From CAG-217 sp963605415 (GTDB lineage Bacteria > Bacillota > Clostridia > Oscillospirales > Acutalibacteraceae), in NCBI GenBank assembly GCA_963605415.1, contig CAVCUL010000021.1, forward strand, positions 1 to 28,349: 28,349 nt of DNA, written 5' to 3'. Shown piece after piece: positions 1 through 8,795 of this stretch (position 1 is the stretch's first letter; every line of letters begins with the position of its first letter). The notes under the pieces are model-generated. The model worked only from the letters and a program-made list of their open reading frames with translations. It was not told the origin of the DNA and searched no databases. Made by a program: the position numbers and the translations under genes.

Positions 1-80
1 CACTCATCTTGCACTCCTGTTTACACTCATGCTCTTGACAGATTGCCGCCCCTACGGATATTGAAAAACCGAAATAAAAC

Positions 81-1577
81 TTATTTCTTTGTCGTCACGC
101 TCTTGGCCTTACTCCACCCGGAATAGAGTTTTACACTCTTGCCATTGATCTTTACAGTCTTATAAGTACGTACCCGAACATAATACTTCTTCTTGGCGGA
201 CAGTTTGCTCAACGACTTAGAAGTAGTCTTATTTTTGCTGATCGTCACCGTTTTAGCGTTCTTAAACTTGCTGCTGGTACTGTACTGCACCTGGTAGCCG
301 GTAGTCTGGGTGGCCTGCTTTTTCCAGGTGACCTTAAAGCCTTTTTTGGCGGCGGTCACTTTGGACACGCTGGTGCCCTTGGGGTTAATGTTATAGGTCA
401 GGCTCTTTGTACCGCTATAATTGCCCTTTAGGGTCACTTTCACGGTATAACGGCCTACATTTTTGCACCCACTGCTGTACGACACGCTATAGTCCGTGCC
501 GTTTTTCAGGGTTTTGCCCTTGCTGTCTTTTACCGTTACGGACGGTTTTTGCACCTTGCCGTTGTAGGTGTAGGCGGTTTTGCTCAGCTTGATATTGCTG
601 GCTTTATAGTACGCAACGGTCTTGGTGTACTGCTTGCCGCACACGGTGCAGCGATAGGTATAGACCCGCTTGCCGTCCTTGGAAGCAGTAGCCCGGGTCA
701 GGCTATTACCGATCTGGTCATACCGATGAGCGCCATAAGGCAAGGTCAAAGACAGTACATTGCCACCGGTAGAAGTATAGGTCATACTGCCCAGCTGTTT
801 ACAAGTGGCTGCCTTATAGGCAGTTTGGGTATAACTGCCGCCGTCTGTATAATCCTTAGCCAGCGCCGCAAAATCCCACAGCACATTATAATCCGGCACA
901 CCGGCGTCCATATCGCCCTCTGCGTACTGCCAAATATCCGCATACACACCGGTTTTGCCGATCTGCACCGGGGCGGAAAAGTCAGTAGTCTTTGGCTGCC
1001 AGTTGGCGTACCACAGCTTATAGCCCTTGCTGCGCAGGGTCTGCACATTCAGATAATTGGTGAACCAATCCAAATTGGCATACACCATAGGGGTGTAGCC
1101 TGCGGCGCGAATGGCGTCACAAAAGGTGACGGCGTGCTGGGTAATGGCTGACTGATCGCTATTGTCCAGGATCTGCGGGTCCTCCAGGTCATACGCCACC
1201 GGCAGCACAAAATACTTGTACTTGCCCTTCATCTGGTCCAGCACGCTCTTGACATAATTGGCCTCAACGGTGGCCTCCTTGGTATTGAACGCATAGCTGT
1301 AATGGTACACGCCAAAGGGCACGCCCGCCGCCTCCGCCGCGTTCACATTGGCCCAAAACCATGGGTCCAGGTGGTCGTTGCCGTAGCTCATACGGATCAT
1401 GGTAAAGGTCTTGCCCGCATTCTTCCACGCAGCGTAGTCCACGCCGTCGCCGTCATGCTGGGACACATCGGTGCCAAACACCGGCGCGGTGGCGGCAGCC
1501 CAGGCCGGAAATGCAGCAGTGCACACCAGCACCAGGCACAGCAGGGCACAAAACAGGGATTTACATTTTTGCTTCAT
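81..1577 (-). CDS. Secreted GH25 lysozyme-like muramidase with C-terminal surface repeats
   Basis: Predicted N-acetylmuramidase that cleaves peptidoglycan outside the cell. Residues 1-28 form a signal peptide ending AAFPAWA. The GH25 domain spans about 33-245, with the family's N-terminal Asp in GTDVSQ (D37) and the acidic DxE pair in AYDLED (D130/E132). After it come a short CxxC segment (RCTVCGKQY, near 310), an Ig-like repeat (about 330-400, YNGKVQKPSV to LTYNI) and a Lys-rich fibronectin-III-like C-terminus. The last part closely resembles the C-terminus of the next upstream gene, which suggests a shared wall-binding or exposed module. The start has a GAGGT ribosome site about 7 bases upstream. 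The gene lies 63 bases after the transglutaminase-like gene on the same strand and may be co-transcribed. The GH25 call is firm; the target (own wall or competitors) is unknown. Confidence 0.9.
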   Translation of the reverse strand: MKQKCKSLFCALLCLVLVCTAAFPAWAAATAPVFGTDVSQHDGDGVDYAAWKNAGKTFTMIRMSYGNDHLDPWFWANVNAAEAAGVPFGVYHYSYAFNTKEATVEANYVKSVLDQMKGKYKYFVLPVAYDLEDPQILDNSDQSAITQHAVTFCDAIRAAGYTPMVYANLDWFTNYLNVQTLRSKGYKLWYANWQPKTTDFSAPVQIGKTGVYADIWQYAEGDMDAGVPDYNVLWDFAALAKDYTDGGSYTQTAYKAATCKQLGSMTYTSTGGNVLSLTLPYGAHRYDQIGNSLTRATASKDGKRVYTYRCTVCGKQYTKTVAYYKASNIKLSKTAYTYNGKVQKPSVTVKDSKGKTLKNGTDYSVSYSSGCKNVGRYTVKVTLKGNYSGTKSLTYNINPKGTSVSKVTAAKKGFKVTWKKQATQTTGYQVQYSTSSKFKNAKTVTISKNKTTSKSLSKLSAKKKYYVRVRTYKTVKINGKSVKLYSGWSKAKSVTTKK

Positions 1578-1640
1578 TGATTTACCTCACTTTGGTCGCG
1601 AATCTTACTACAGTATAGCGGTATCTGCCCTGCAAGTCAA

Positions 1641-4600
1641 TCACTTGGTTTTGGCATTCTTCACCGGCGACCAGGCGCCGTACAGCTTACCGCCTTTTTG
1701 CTTCTTGTATACCCGAACGCGCACATAATATTTTTTCTTGCTCTTTAGTTTCGTCAGGGTCTTGGAAGTGGTACCCGCCTTGCTTACCGTCACAGTCTTG
1801 GTGGTGGATTTGGTAAATTTAGACGAGGTGGAGTAGCTGATTTGGTAGCCGCTGATGCCGCTGCCTTTTTTCCATTTCACCGTCAGCTGCTTTTTTTTGC
1901 TGCTTTTCAACGAAGAAATGGCCGGCTTCAGTTGCGCCAGTTTTTGCGTCTTTTTGGCGCTGCAGCCGCTGCACTTGTATTTTTTGTACCCGGTAGCGAA
2001 ATAGGTAGCTGCCTTCGTGGCGGTGCACTTGTAGGCGTGCACATGGATTTTGAATTGCCGCGTGCTCTTAAAATTGCCCTTACCCTGCACCGTTACCGTG
2101 CGGGTGGTGCCGCTGGTGGCAATAGAAACCGCATAATCTTTATTTTGCTGCAAGGTCTTGCCCTTGTAGGCCACCTTTACCGTAGCGCCAGTGGCGGTGG
2201 GGGTGCACTGGACGGTCACATCGCTGTCGTTTAGGGATTTTTGATTGATCTTAAAGTGCAGCACCGCGGTGCCGGTATAATTGCCCTTGCCCTGCACCGT
2301 CACATTGGCGGTGCCTGCATTGGTGTTGGCGCTGTAGCTCACCACTGTATAGTCCTGACCAGACTTCAGACCGCTTTGGCTGTCAAACCAGGCGGTGCCC
2401 GGGCGCTGGGCGCTGCCGTTATAAGTCACCGGAGCGCCAATATCCGACCCGCTGTACCCGGCAATGGACGCCGGGGCGATGGTATAAGCGTAGGTCACGC
2501 TGCCGGTCAGGTACTTGGAGTCCTCCAGCGCCGTTACGGTATAGGTGCCGGTGCCGGCGTTCACCGTGGAACCACTATAAGTAACCGTATAGTCCTCGCC
2601 CTGCCTGAGCACCTTTTTGTAGACTTTGCCGTCTGTTGAAACGCCGGAAAAGGTCATGGTGTTCATCACATCGGCAATGCTCTTGCCGGAATAGGCCGCC
2701 TGCACCTTGTTAAAATTCACTTGCGACACCGGCAGCTTGGCAATTTCAAACCGCAACAAATTGCTGCTGTCCCCTACCAACTTGCCGGTATAACGATCGC
2801 TCTCTGAAAAATCCAGCGCAATGGTATACTTGCCCGGCTCCGTAAGTGTATCCACCCGGGCGCCGCTCTCATCATAAAAAGATACGGTATAATCCTCATC
2901 CTGCACGGCGGTGTGACCGTAGCCGTCCACCACATGCACATCCACCTGAATGGGACAAACATTATAGGTAATGGCGCCGTTTTTGTCCAGATTGCGCAGC
3001 TCCACCTGATTTTTTTCCTTGGCCATATCAATTTTATTGATATAAAAGGAGCAAGAGAGTTGCACGGTGCCATCCGTTGCAGCAATGGTGTGGCAACCCG
3101 GGTCGTAGCGATCGTCGCCGGTTTCATACACGGTGGTATACTCCCGACCGAATACATAACCGGGGATCAGCAGGAAGAAGTTGCCCCGCTCGCCGCCATA
3201 GGCCAGCCCGGTTTTCTCCTCCAGCGGGATCACCTGTACCTGACCGTTTTCATCGGTCAAAACCGTACCGTTATCGTCTGTTTTTGCCTTATAATATGTA
3301 CAGCTGCCGTCCGTCTCACGGCGGATTAAAATATAATCCTGCATTTGCATTTGGCCGGTTGCGCCGCGGCGCACCAGTGCCAGATAGCCCTGGCTGTCAT
3401 AACCGGATAATCCCTCACCGGTAGTGGCAAAGCGGTAATCCGTTGCAGACAGCGCCGGATAAGACTTGCCCTGCAGAGTACCGTACATCTCCTGATGATC
3501 ATATTCTGCGGAAAAATACGGATTTTCCGACCCACAAAGGAAATAGTAATAGTTAATAAAGTCCGGGAACCGCAGGCTGTTGGTGGCCGCAAAGGTGGCG
3601 TCCGCCTGATACCATTGGTAGCCGCTGCCGGTACCGTCGTCCAGGTACACACAGTTCCAGGCGTGCATATCCTGCTGCGGCTCCCCGGTGGTCTCATTGA
3701 GCACCGTTTTGCTGCCCATCACCGTGTTGCAGGCAATGCCGTTCAGGCGGCACAGGTAGTAAAGCAGCGCCGCGTAGCCCTCGCACACGGACTTGCCCTG
3801 GCCGGCAGTGCCGATCACCGTCAGGCTGTTTTTTTGCTTGGTGGTCCAGTCATATCCGGTGTCGTCCAAATCCGCAGCATTCTGCCCGGCAAGACCGAAG
3901 AACGCCGCATAGGCGGTGTGGGCGTACCAATCGGTTTTGCCCTCATTCATAAAATCATCATATGCGACAGTGTTATATACCGTGTTCTCCGTAAGAAAAT
4001 CATAGATGGTCTTGACGATCAGGTACTGGCGGCGGTTTGTATCCGTCTCTGCTGCGATGGTAGGATTATCTGTAATGAACAGCCGGTTCCACTTCTCCGC
4101 TCCCTTGCGCAGGATCTCCATTTGCTGCAGGGTGTCGCAGTATTTGAAGGTGCAATGCACCTCGTAAAAAGCCACCGTGCCGGCCAAATCGCTATAATCC
4201 TCCACATTCACCCAGAGGGTTTGCAAATCTGCAGGTTGAAAATCCTGAATTTGGGCATCCAAAAAGTCGCCGCCCTCTATAGTACCGACTTTCTCTGCAA
4301 GAGCATTGCTCACCAGGCGCTTAGCCAGCGCAGTTTGCAAATCATGGGTGGTCGGGTCGTAAGCACTTTTATTCACCGCAATATACAAGGTGAAGGCAGT
4401 CTCCCGCCGGAGCATACGGTGCAGCGCGTCTGTCAGCGCCGTATCTATATCCCGCTGGAAGCAGTGCCATGTTTTTTCTCCGGTTGTATCGTCTGACACT
4501 ACTGCCCAGGCGGTGCCGTCCGGCGCCAGGTATGGGGCCAGGCCGGTGCAATCCTCTGCGCTCTGCCCCTCGGCATGGGCCGTATGAACTGTACAGGCAG

Positions 4601-4700
4601 TGGCACTTTCCAGTTCATCGGCAGCCGCTGCCGAAACAGGCATGGCGGTACACGCCAGTACTATTGCCAGCAACAGCGCCGGCAAGCGCAGTCTGTTCAT
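1641..4700 (-). CDS. Large secreted transglutaminase-like protein with Ig-like repeats
   Basis: A 1019-residue exported protein. The start at 4700 (MNRLRLPA) is preferred because GGGAGG lies 7 bases upstream; longer in-frame starts overlap that site. The signal peptide ends near VSAAAA. A transglutaminase-like core is visible: Cys about 306 in GKSVCEGYAALLYYLC, His about 346 in DMHAWNCVY, Asp about 367 in YQADATF. This is the papain-like triad of PF01841, so it may cleave or crosslink peptides. The second half holds repeated Ig-like units with the pattern DYTV...NAGT..VT..G.GNYTG, then a CxxC segment (YKCSGCSAKK) and a Lys-rich FN3-like C-terminus shared with the GH25 protein. It has its own sigma-A promoter. 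The substrate is unknown; cell-surface location is inferred. Confidence 0.85.
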   Translation of the reverse strand: MNRLRLPALLLAIVLACTAMPVSAAAADELESATACTVHTAHAEGQSAEDCTGLAPYLAPDGTAWAVVSDDTTGEKTWHCFQRDIDTALTDALHRMLRRETAFTLYIAVNKSAYDPTTHDLQTALAKRLVSNALAEKVGTIEGGDFLDAQIQDFQPADLQTLWVNVEDYSDLAGTVAFYEVHCTFKYCDTLQQMEILRKGAEKWNRLFITDNPTIAAETDTNRRQYLIVKTIYDFLTENTVYNTVAYDDFMNEGKTDWYAHTAYAAFFGLAGQNAADLDDTGYDWTTKQKNSLTVIGTAGQGKSVCEGYAALLYYLCRLNGIACNTVMGSKTVLNETTGEPQQDMHAWNCVYLDDGTGSGYQWYQADATFAATNSLRFPDFINYYYFLCGSENPYFSAEYDHQEMYGTLQGKSYPALSATDYRFATTGEGLSGYDSQGYLALVRRGATGQMQMQDYILIRRETDGSCTYYKAKTDDNGTVLTDENGQVQVIPLEEKTGLAYGGERGNFFLLIPGYVFGREYTTVYETGDDRYDPGCHTIAATDGTVQLSCSFYINKIDMAKEKNQVELRNLDKNGAITYNVCPIQVDVHVVDGYGHTAVQDEDYTVSFYDESGARVDTLTEPGKYTIALDFSESDRYTGKLVGDSSNLLRFEIAKLPVSQVNFNKVQAAYSGKSIADVMNTMTFSGVSTDGKVYKKVLRQGEDYTVTYSGSTVNAGTGTYTVTALEDSKYLTGSVTYAYTIAPASIAGYSGSDIGAPVTYNGSAQRPGTAWFDSQSGLKSGQDYTVVSYSANTNAGTANVTVQGKGNYTGTAVLHFKINQKSLNDSDVTVQCTPTATGATVKVAYKGKTLQQNKDYAVSIATSGTTRTVTVQGKGNFKSTRQFKIHVHAYKCTATKAATYFATGYKKYKCSGCSAKKTQKLAQLKPAISSLKSSKKKQLTVKWKKGSGISGYQISYSTSSKFTKSTTKTVTVSKAGTTSKTLTKLKSKKKYYVRVRVYKKQKGGKLYGAWSPVKNAKTK

Positions 4701-4747
4701 ACCCATACCTCCCATACAAAAATAAAAAAGAGTATCTTCCAATTCTA

Positions 4748-4776
4748 ATTATACTCTGCATGGCACAAAATGACAA
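4748..4776 (-). promoter_or_regulatory. Sigma-A promoter of the transglutaminase-like gene
   Basis: On the minus strand, -35 TTGTCA (4771-4776) is followed by a 17-base spacer and a perfect -10 TATAAT (4748-4753). It lies about 48 bases upstream of the start at 4700. The -35 sits inside the first copy of a 23-bp tandem repeat. Confidence 0.7.
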
Positions 4777-4806
4777 GCAAAAATGGCACAAAAAGACAAG
4801 CAAAAA
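4761..4806. repeat. Two tandem 23-bp direct repeats over a promoter
   Basis: Positions 4761-4783 and 4784-4806 are head-to-tail copies of a 23-bp unit beginning TGGCACAAAA, differing only at the 11th base (T or A). The first copy carries the -35 box of the downstream gene and the second ends at the stem of the preceding terminator. It could be a paired operator or a simple duplication. Confidence 0.75.
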
Positions 4807-4840
4807 CCGAGGGCATGCAAAAAAGCAAATCCTCGGCTGT
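4801..4840 (-). terminator. Intrinsic terminator after the alpha/beta hydrolase gene
   Basis: The inverted arms CCGAGG (4807-4812) and CCTCGG (4831-4836) enclose a loop with a smaller TTGC/GCA pairing. On the minus strand the hairpin is followed by TTTTTG. It lies just after the hydrolase stop at 4856 and just before the next promoter. Confidence 0.7.
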
Positions 4841-4855
4841 TTTTCACTGTTTTTA

Positions 4856-5794
4856 TTATTCCGCCTGCAGAACCTCTTTGGCAATAAAGGCGTCAATATC
4901 CCGGTACACCTCCGGGCTGTTGGTCTCCCGCAGGATCTCATGCCGGGCACCGGGATACAAAAGCACCTGCACCCGGGTGTGACCGGTAGCCTGCAGTTTT
5001 TCGCTGACCGCACGCACACCTGCACCGTAATTGCCCACCGGATCCTCCTGGCCGGATACAAAGAGAATGGGCAGTTGTGCCGGTATCCGCTGATACCACT
5101 GATCGCTGCTGCTCTCCAGCAACAGGCGGCCCAAATCGCCGTAAGCGGCCACAGTAAAGGTAAAGCCGCAAGCATCATCTGCAAGGTAATCATCCACCGA
5201 TGCCTGGTCCCGGCTGAGCCAATCGCTGTCCGTGCGTCCCTCGCACCGATCGTTATAGCCCTTAAAGCCGGTATTCTCCATCCACTTGGAGCGATGACGC
5301 TTGCCCTTCAGTGCCCCCACCACCGTGGTTAGCGCCACGCTGATATTGGCCAGTGGATTCGGCCCGCCGGTGCCGATGTAAATCGCCGCCGCATAATCCA
5401 GATCCGGATAACGCGCCGTAAAGCAGCGCATAATAAAGCTGCCCATGGAGTGGCCGGCGATCACCAGCTTTTTGTCCGGATATTCGCCCCGGGCAATATC
5501 ATAAAGCTGCCGTGCGTCCTGAATCAAAAAATTATAGCCGTCCTTCTCGCCGAAAAAGCCTCGATCCTCCGGCGTGGCACAAGACTGGCCGTGCCCCAGC
5601 ATGTCGTGCATAAACACCGCATAGCCCATATCCGTAAACGCCTGTAAAAAGCCTTCATAGCGCCCACAATGCTCGGCCATGCCGTGGTGAAGCAAAAGCA
5701 CGGCCTTTACATTGCCGTCCTCCGGACTCCACTGCCAGGCGTGGATCGTCGCCAGCGAGCTGGTGCTGGGATAGGTATACGCTTTCATCTTCAT
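4856..5794 (-). CDS. Alpha/beta hydrolase, monoacylglycerol lipase / lysophospholipase type
   Basis: A 312-residue cytoplasmic serine hydrolase of the COG2267 type, predicted to act on lipid or other esters. Visible motifs are the oxyanion segment HHGMAEHCGRYEGF, GHGQS, the nucleophile elbow AGHSMGSF, the acid residue in VSGQEDPVG and the catalytic His in YPGARHEIL. The start at 5794 (MKMKAYTYP) has AAAGGGGG about 8 bases upstream; the open frame runs further upstream but without a ribosome site. It lies 83 bases after mscL on the same strand with no clear terminator between, so it may be read from the trmN6-rsmI-pflX-mscL transcript. No signal peptide. The exact substrate cannot be told from sequence. 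Confidence 0.85.
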   Translation of the reverse strand: MKMKAYTYPSTSSLATIHAWQWSPEDGNVKAVLLLHHGMAEHCGRYEGFLQAFTDMGYAVFMHDMLGHGQSCATPEDRGFFGEKDGYNFLIQDARQLYDIARGEYPDKKLVIAGHSMGSFIMRCFTARYPDLDYAAAIYIGTGGPNPLANISVALTTVVGALKGKRHRSKWMENTGFKGYNDRCEGRTDSDWLSRDQASVDDYLADDACGFTFTVAAYGDLGRLLLESSSDQWYQRIPAQLPILFVSGQEDPVGNYGAGVRAVSEKLQATGHTRVQVLLYPGARHEILRETNSPEVYRDIDAFIAKEVLQAE

Positions 5795-5877
5795 AGAAAA
5801 ATCCCCCTTTATGCAGGCTGTGCCTGCTACTTCTATGTCAAATCGTTGGTCACAAATACTATGTAACTTTTCAGCGG

Positions 5878-6312
5878 TTACTCCGCCTTTTCCGTCTCCA
5901 GCACAGAAGTGCAATGGGGGCAGCGGGTAGCCGTAATATCGATCTCGCTTTTGCAGTAAGGGCACACCTTGGTAGCAGGTGCCGCCTGCTCCTCCTTTTC
6001 ATGCGCCGCGCGCTTTACCGCATCAGACAGCTTATTCAGTGCTCTAACCATGCAAAAGATAATCAGCGCCATAATCAGGAAATTCACCACTGCGGACAAA
6101 AAGGCGCCGTAGTCCAGATAATTATCCCCCAGCAGGTGGATTTTGCCCTGAATTTCCGCCCCGCCGATGCAGTTGAGCAGCGGTTTGATGATCGAGTCCG
6201 TCAAAGCGGTAACTACACCGGTAAAAGCAGAACCGATGATCACGCCGACGGCCAGGTCCATCACATTGCCGCGGGAAATAAACGCCTTAAACTCCTGAAA
6301 AAACTTCTTCAT
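5878..6312 (-). CDS. mscL: Large-conductance mechanosensitive channel with C-terminal zinc ribbon
   Basis: MscL forms a pentameric membrane pore that opens under high turgor and releases solutes after osmotic downshock. The protein is 144 residues. The N-terminal amphipathic helix (MKKFFQEFKAFISRGNVMDL) is typical, followed by TM1 (AVGVIIGSAFTGVVTAL), a periplasmic-type loop and TM2 (AVVNFLIMALIIFCMV). After TM2 comes a charged linker and a zinc ribbon, CPYCKSEIDITATRCPHC, an extension seen in some Firmicutes MscL proteins. The start at 6312 is chosen because MscL homology begins there and an AAAGGG site lies about 10 bases upstream; the longer frame adds no homologous sequence. It is 56 bases after the radical SAM gene, probably in one operon. 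Confidence 0.95.
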   Translation of the reverse strand: MKKFFQEFKAFISRGNVMDLAVGVIIGSAFTGVVTALTDSIIKPLLNCIGGAEIQGKIHLLGDNYLDYGAFLSAVVNFLIMALIIFCMVRALNKLSDAVKRAAHEKEEQAAPATKVCPYCKSEIDITATRCPHCTSVLETEKAE

Positions 6313-6368
6313 TTTGTACATACCCTTTTCTTTACGCATTTCGGCGCACAGCACCTGCCTGTATTTTA

Positions 6369-7238
6369 TCACACAATGCCGGTAAAATCAAATGCCGGAA
6401 TAAAATTCTTGCCTGCAGCGCTACGTTGCTGCAAAAACACCTTATCCATACCCAGCGCCAGCGCATAATCCACCACCTTGTCGTACTCCCGGCGGGTGAT
6501 GGGGCGCGTCAGCTCCGGATAGCCATCCAGCCCAGGCATGGGGGTGTATTGAGCCATCAGAGACACATAAGTGCCCGGCAAATGGCTATGCAACCAATCC
6601 AACGCCTCAATGGCGGAATTGGTATTACCCGGCAAAATCAAATGACGCACAATCATGCCGGAAAGCATTTTGTCTCCGTCCCACCGATCCTGCACCTGGC
6701 GGCGCATTTCCTGCAATGCCGGGCCTACCCGCTCCACATAATCCGGCGCGGCACTGTAAGCCGCCGCTTTGCCCGGGCGGGTGTACTTGAAGTCCGGCAG
6801 ATAAATATCCACCAGCCCCTCCAGCTGCTGCAGGGTCTCTACCCGCTCATAGCCGCCGGTGTTATACACCACCGGCACCGGCGGCTTCCACCGGCGCAAC
6901 AGTTGCACCAAGGCCGGTGCATACTGGGTAGGGCTGACCAAATTGATGTTCTGCGCACCGGCGTCAATCAATCGCTGCATACCGGCAATCAACTGGTCCT
7001 CGGTCAAATCCACGCCTTTGCAACCCCGACTGATTTCCGTATTTTGGCAAAACACACACCTCAGCGGACAGCCGGAAAAGAACACAGCCCCACTACCGGA
7101 CTTGCCGCTGATACACGGCTCTTCCCAGGCGTGCAGCGCCATACGCGCCACACGAAAAGCTGCACCCACACCGCAGACACCTGTGGCCACGGAACGGTCT
7201 ACGCCGCATCGGCGTGGACAGGCATTGCACCCGCTCAC
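6369..7238 (-). CDS. PflX-type radical SAM protein (COG1313)
   Basis: A radical S-adenosylmethionine protein of 289 residues. The cluster-binding motif is GCPLRCVFCQN (CxxxCxxC, near residues 57-64). The family N-terminal Cys signature CNACPRRCGVDR is present, and GGYE and IYLPDFKYT fit the COG1313 fold. This family resembles pyruvate formate-lyase activating enzymes but its substrate is not established; no glycyl-radical enzyme gene is in the window. It begins with GTG, and the GTGA overlaps the rsmI stop by 4 bases, so translation is probably coupled. mscL follows. Confidence 0.88.
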   Translation of the reverse strand: MSGCNACPRRCGVDRSVATGVCGVGAAFRVARMALHAWEEPCISGKSGSGAVFFSGCPLRCVFCQNTEISRGCKGVDLTEDQLIAGMQRLIDAGAQNINLVSPTQYAPALVQLLRRWKPPVPVVYNTGGYERVETLQQLEGLVDIYLPDFKYTRPGKAAAYSAAPDYVERVGPALQEMRRQVQDRWDGDKMLSGMIVRHLILPGNTNSAIEALDWLHSHLPGTYVSLMAQYTPMPGLDGYPELTRPITRREYDKVVDYALALGMDKVFLQQRSAAGKNFIPAFDFTGIV

Positions 7239-8056
7239 AGCAGCGCCTTATAGAGATCGCCTTTTTTGTACGGGGTCACCGCAGCGATCTCCTTGGCGGC
7301 AGCGTTGACGGAAGCGCCTTTCTCTACCAGCGTCCGAGCCTGCTCCACCGCCTGGTCAAAGGTGATGGCGTCCGTCGGCTCAGCCTTTTTGCCTGCCACG
7401 ATCAGCACGATCTCCCCTTTGATCTTGTTCTCCGTATAGTCTTTCTCCGCCTGGGACAAAGTGGTGCGCACCACCTGCTCATGCACCTTGGTCAGCTCCC
7501 GCACAATGGCAATCTCTCGGTCACCGAACACCCGGTGCAGGTCCGTAATGGTATTGATGAACTTGTGAGGCGCCTCATAAAAAATCATGGTGCGCTTCTC
7601 ATCCTTCAGTTCCTCCAGATGGTCCCGACGGGATTTTTTATTCACAGACAAAAAACCCTCAAAAGTAAAGCGCCCGCTCTCCATACCGGACACCGCCAGC
7701 GCCGTGGCAAAGGCCACCGGCCCAGGCACGGACACCACCGGGATTCCCTGCAAGTGGCACAGGTGCACCAGATCCTGCCCCGGGTCTGAAATGGCAGGCA
7801 TACCTGCGTCCGTAACAATGGCGCAGTCCTCCCCTGCCGCAATACGGGCGGTGATGATCTCGCCCCGCTCCCGACGGTTGTGCTCATAATAACTGACCAT
7901 CTCTTTTTTGATACCAAAATGATTAAGCAGTTTTAAGGTCACCCGGGTGTCCTCCGCGGCAATAAAATCCACCGATCCCAAAGTGTCTACTGCCCGAGGC
8001 GACCAGTCGCTTAAATTCCCGATGGGCGTACCCACCACATATAAAATACCGCTCAC
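7235..8056 (-). CDS. rsmI: 16S rRNA (cytidine(1402)-2'-O)-methyltransferase RsmI
   Basis: RsmI 2'-O-methylates C1402 in the decoding centre of 16S rRNA, using SAM. The 273-residue length is normal. Family motifs run in order: YVVGTPIGNLSDWSPRA at the N-terminus, AAEDTRVTLKLLNHF, YYEHNRRE, VTDAGMPAISDPG (SAM site) and PGPVAFATALAVSGM. The ATG overlaps the stop of trmN6 by 4 bases (ATGA), and its own stop overlaps the GTG of the radical SAM gene. The trmN6-rsmI order matches Bacillus yabB-yabC, although the small yazA gene found between them there is absent. Confidence 0.97.
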   Translation of the reverse strand: MSGILYVVGTPIGNLSDWSPRAVDTLGSVDFIAAEDTRVTLKLLNHFGIKKEMVSYYEHNRRERGEIITARIAAGEDCAIVTDAGMPAISDPGQDLVHLCHLQGIPVVSVPGPVAFATALAVSGMESGRFTFEGFLSVNKKSRRDHLEELKDEKRTMIFYEAPHKFINTITDLHRVFGDREIAIVRELTKVHEQVVRTTLSQAEKDYTENKIKGEIVLIVAGKKAEPTDAITFDQAVEQARTLVEKGASVNAAAKEIAAVTPYKKGDLYKALL

Positions 8057-8781
8057 TTTGCGCCTCCTTCAAAATATGCACCGTATATTTTCTGCATTTC
8101 CGCTTTACCCGTCGGGCTTTCCAAAATCAGCGTTGGCTCCGCAGTTAAGTACGGCTTGGCGCCCTTGCGCCCCTCCATCAGTAGCAGGAACGGTGCCTCC
8201 CCCTCCCGGTGCTGCACCAGCCGCAGCCGTTTGGGCTCCAGATCATGGGCGCGCATGGCCGTTACAATATCTGCCAGCCGTTCCGGCCGATGACAAATGC
8301 AAAACCGCCCGCCAAACTGCAGAAGATAACCCGCTGCCGCGCAGGCGTCCTCCAAAGTGCAACACACCTCGTGCCGGGCGATCTGGTCCCACGGCTCCGG
8401 CGACAAAATGCCTGTGTCCACCGGCTTGTACGGCGGGTTCATACTCACCAGGGTAAAGCTGCCTGCCGGGTACAGCTGTCGATAGTCCCGCAGGTCCGCC
8501 TGCTGCACCGTCAGCCGCTCTTCCAAATGATTGATGGCCACCGCCCGCTGCACCTGCCGTACCGCCTGCGGCTGAATATCCAGGCACGCCACCGGACTCT
8601 GCTGTGCATCGCGCAGCCAAAGCAGAGGAATAATCCCGCAGCCGGTGCCCAGATCCAGCGCCCGATCCCGGCGGCGAATACGGGCAAAATCCGCCAGCAC
8701 CACGGCGTCCGTGCCAAAGGTGTGGCGGTCACTGACCACGATTTGCATATGCTCTGCCAAAGGCATAACCGTCTCGTTCAT
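8053..8781 (-). CDS. trmN6: TrmN6/YabB-type tRNA adenine-N6 methyltransferase
   Basis: A class I SAM methyltransferase of the COG4123 family, which N6-methylates A37 of a tRNA (tRNA1-Val in E. coli). Motif I is LDLGTGCGIIPLL and motif IV, which binds the target adenine, is NPPY in SMNPPYKP; an AHDLEPKRLRLV segment lies in the C-terminal half. The length is 242 residues. ATG at 8781 is chosen because GGGAGA is a few bases upstream; a GTG four codons earlier overlaps that site. It is the first gene after a good sigma-A promoter (8823-8851), and its end overlaps rsmI by 4 bases. The tRNA substrate here is inferred from the family. Confidence 0.9.
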   Translation of the reverse strand: MNETVMPLAEHMQIVVSDRHTFGTDAVVLADFARIRRRDRALDLGTGCGIIPLLWLRDAQQSPVACLDIQPQAVRQVQRAVAINHLEERLTVQQADLRDYRQLYPAGSFTLVSMNPPYKPVDTGILSPEPWDQIARHEVCCTLEDACAAAGYLLQFGGRFCICHRPERLADIVTAMRAHDLEPKRLRLVQHREGEAPFLLLMEGRKGAKPYLTAEPTLILESPTGKAEMQKIYGAYFEGGAK

Positions 8782-8795
8782 AGGCTCTCCCACTA

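Noticed and set aside
549..1151. Long open frame on the plus strand inside the GH25 gene
   Set aside because: It is antisense to a gene with clear signal peptide and catalytic motifs, has no ribosome site and its product looks like antisense of that gene.
3495..4496. 333-codon plus-strand frame inside the transglutaminase-like gene
   Set aside because: It mirrors the real gene; no domain is recognisable and the GC-rich composition makes long antisense frames common.
5813..5841. TTGACA-like -35 before the alpha/beta hydrolase (5836-5841)
   Set aside because: At 17 bases spacing the -10 position reads GCCTGC, and any later -10 would fall on the ribosome site, so it is not a usable promoter.
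8243..8620. Gly-rich minus-strand frame inside trmN6
   Set aside because: Out-of-frame shadow of a methyltransferase with intact motifs; Gly/Ala/Arg-rich composition is typical of a wrong frame in GC-rich DNA.
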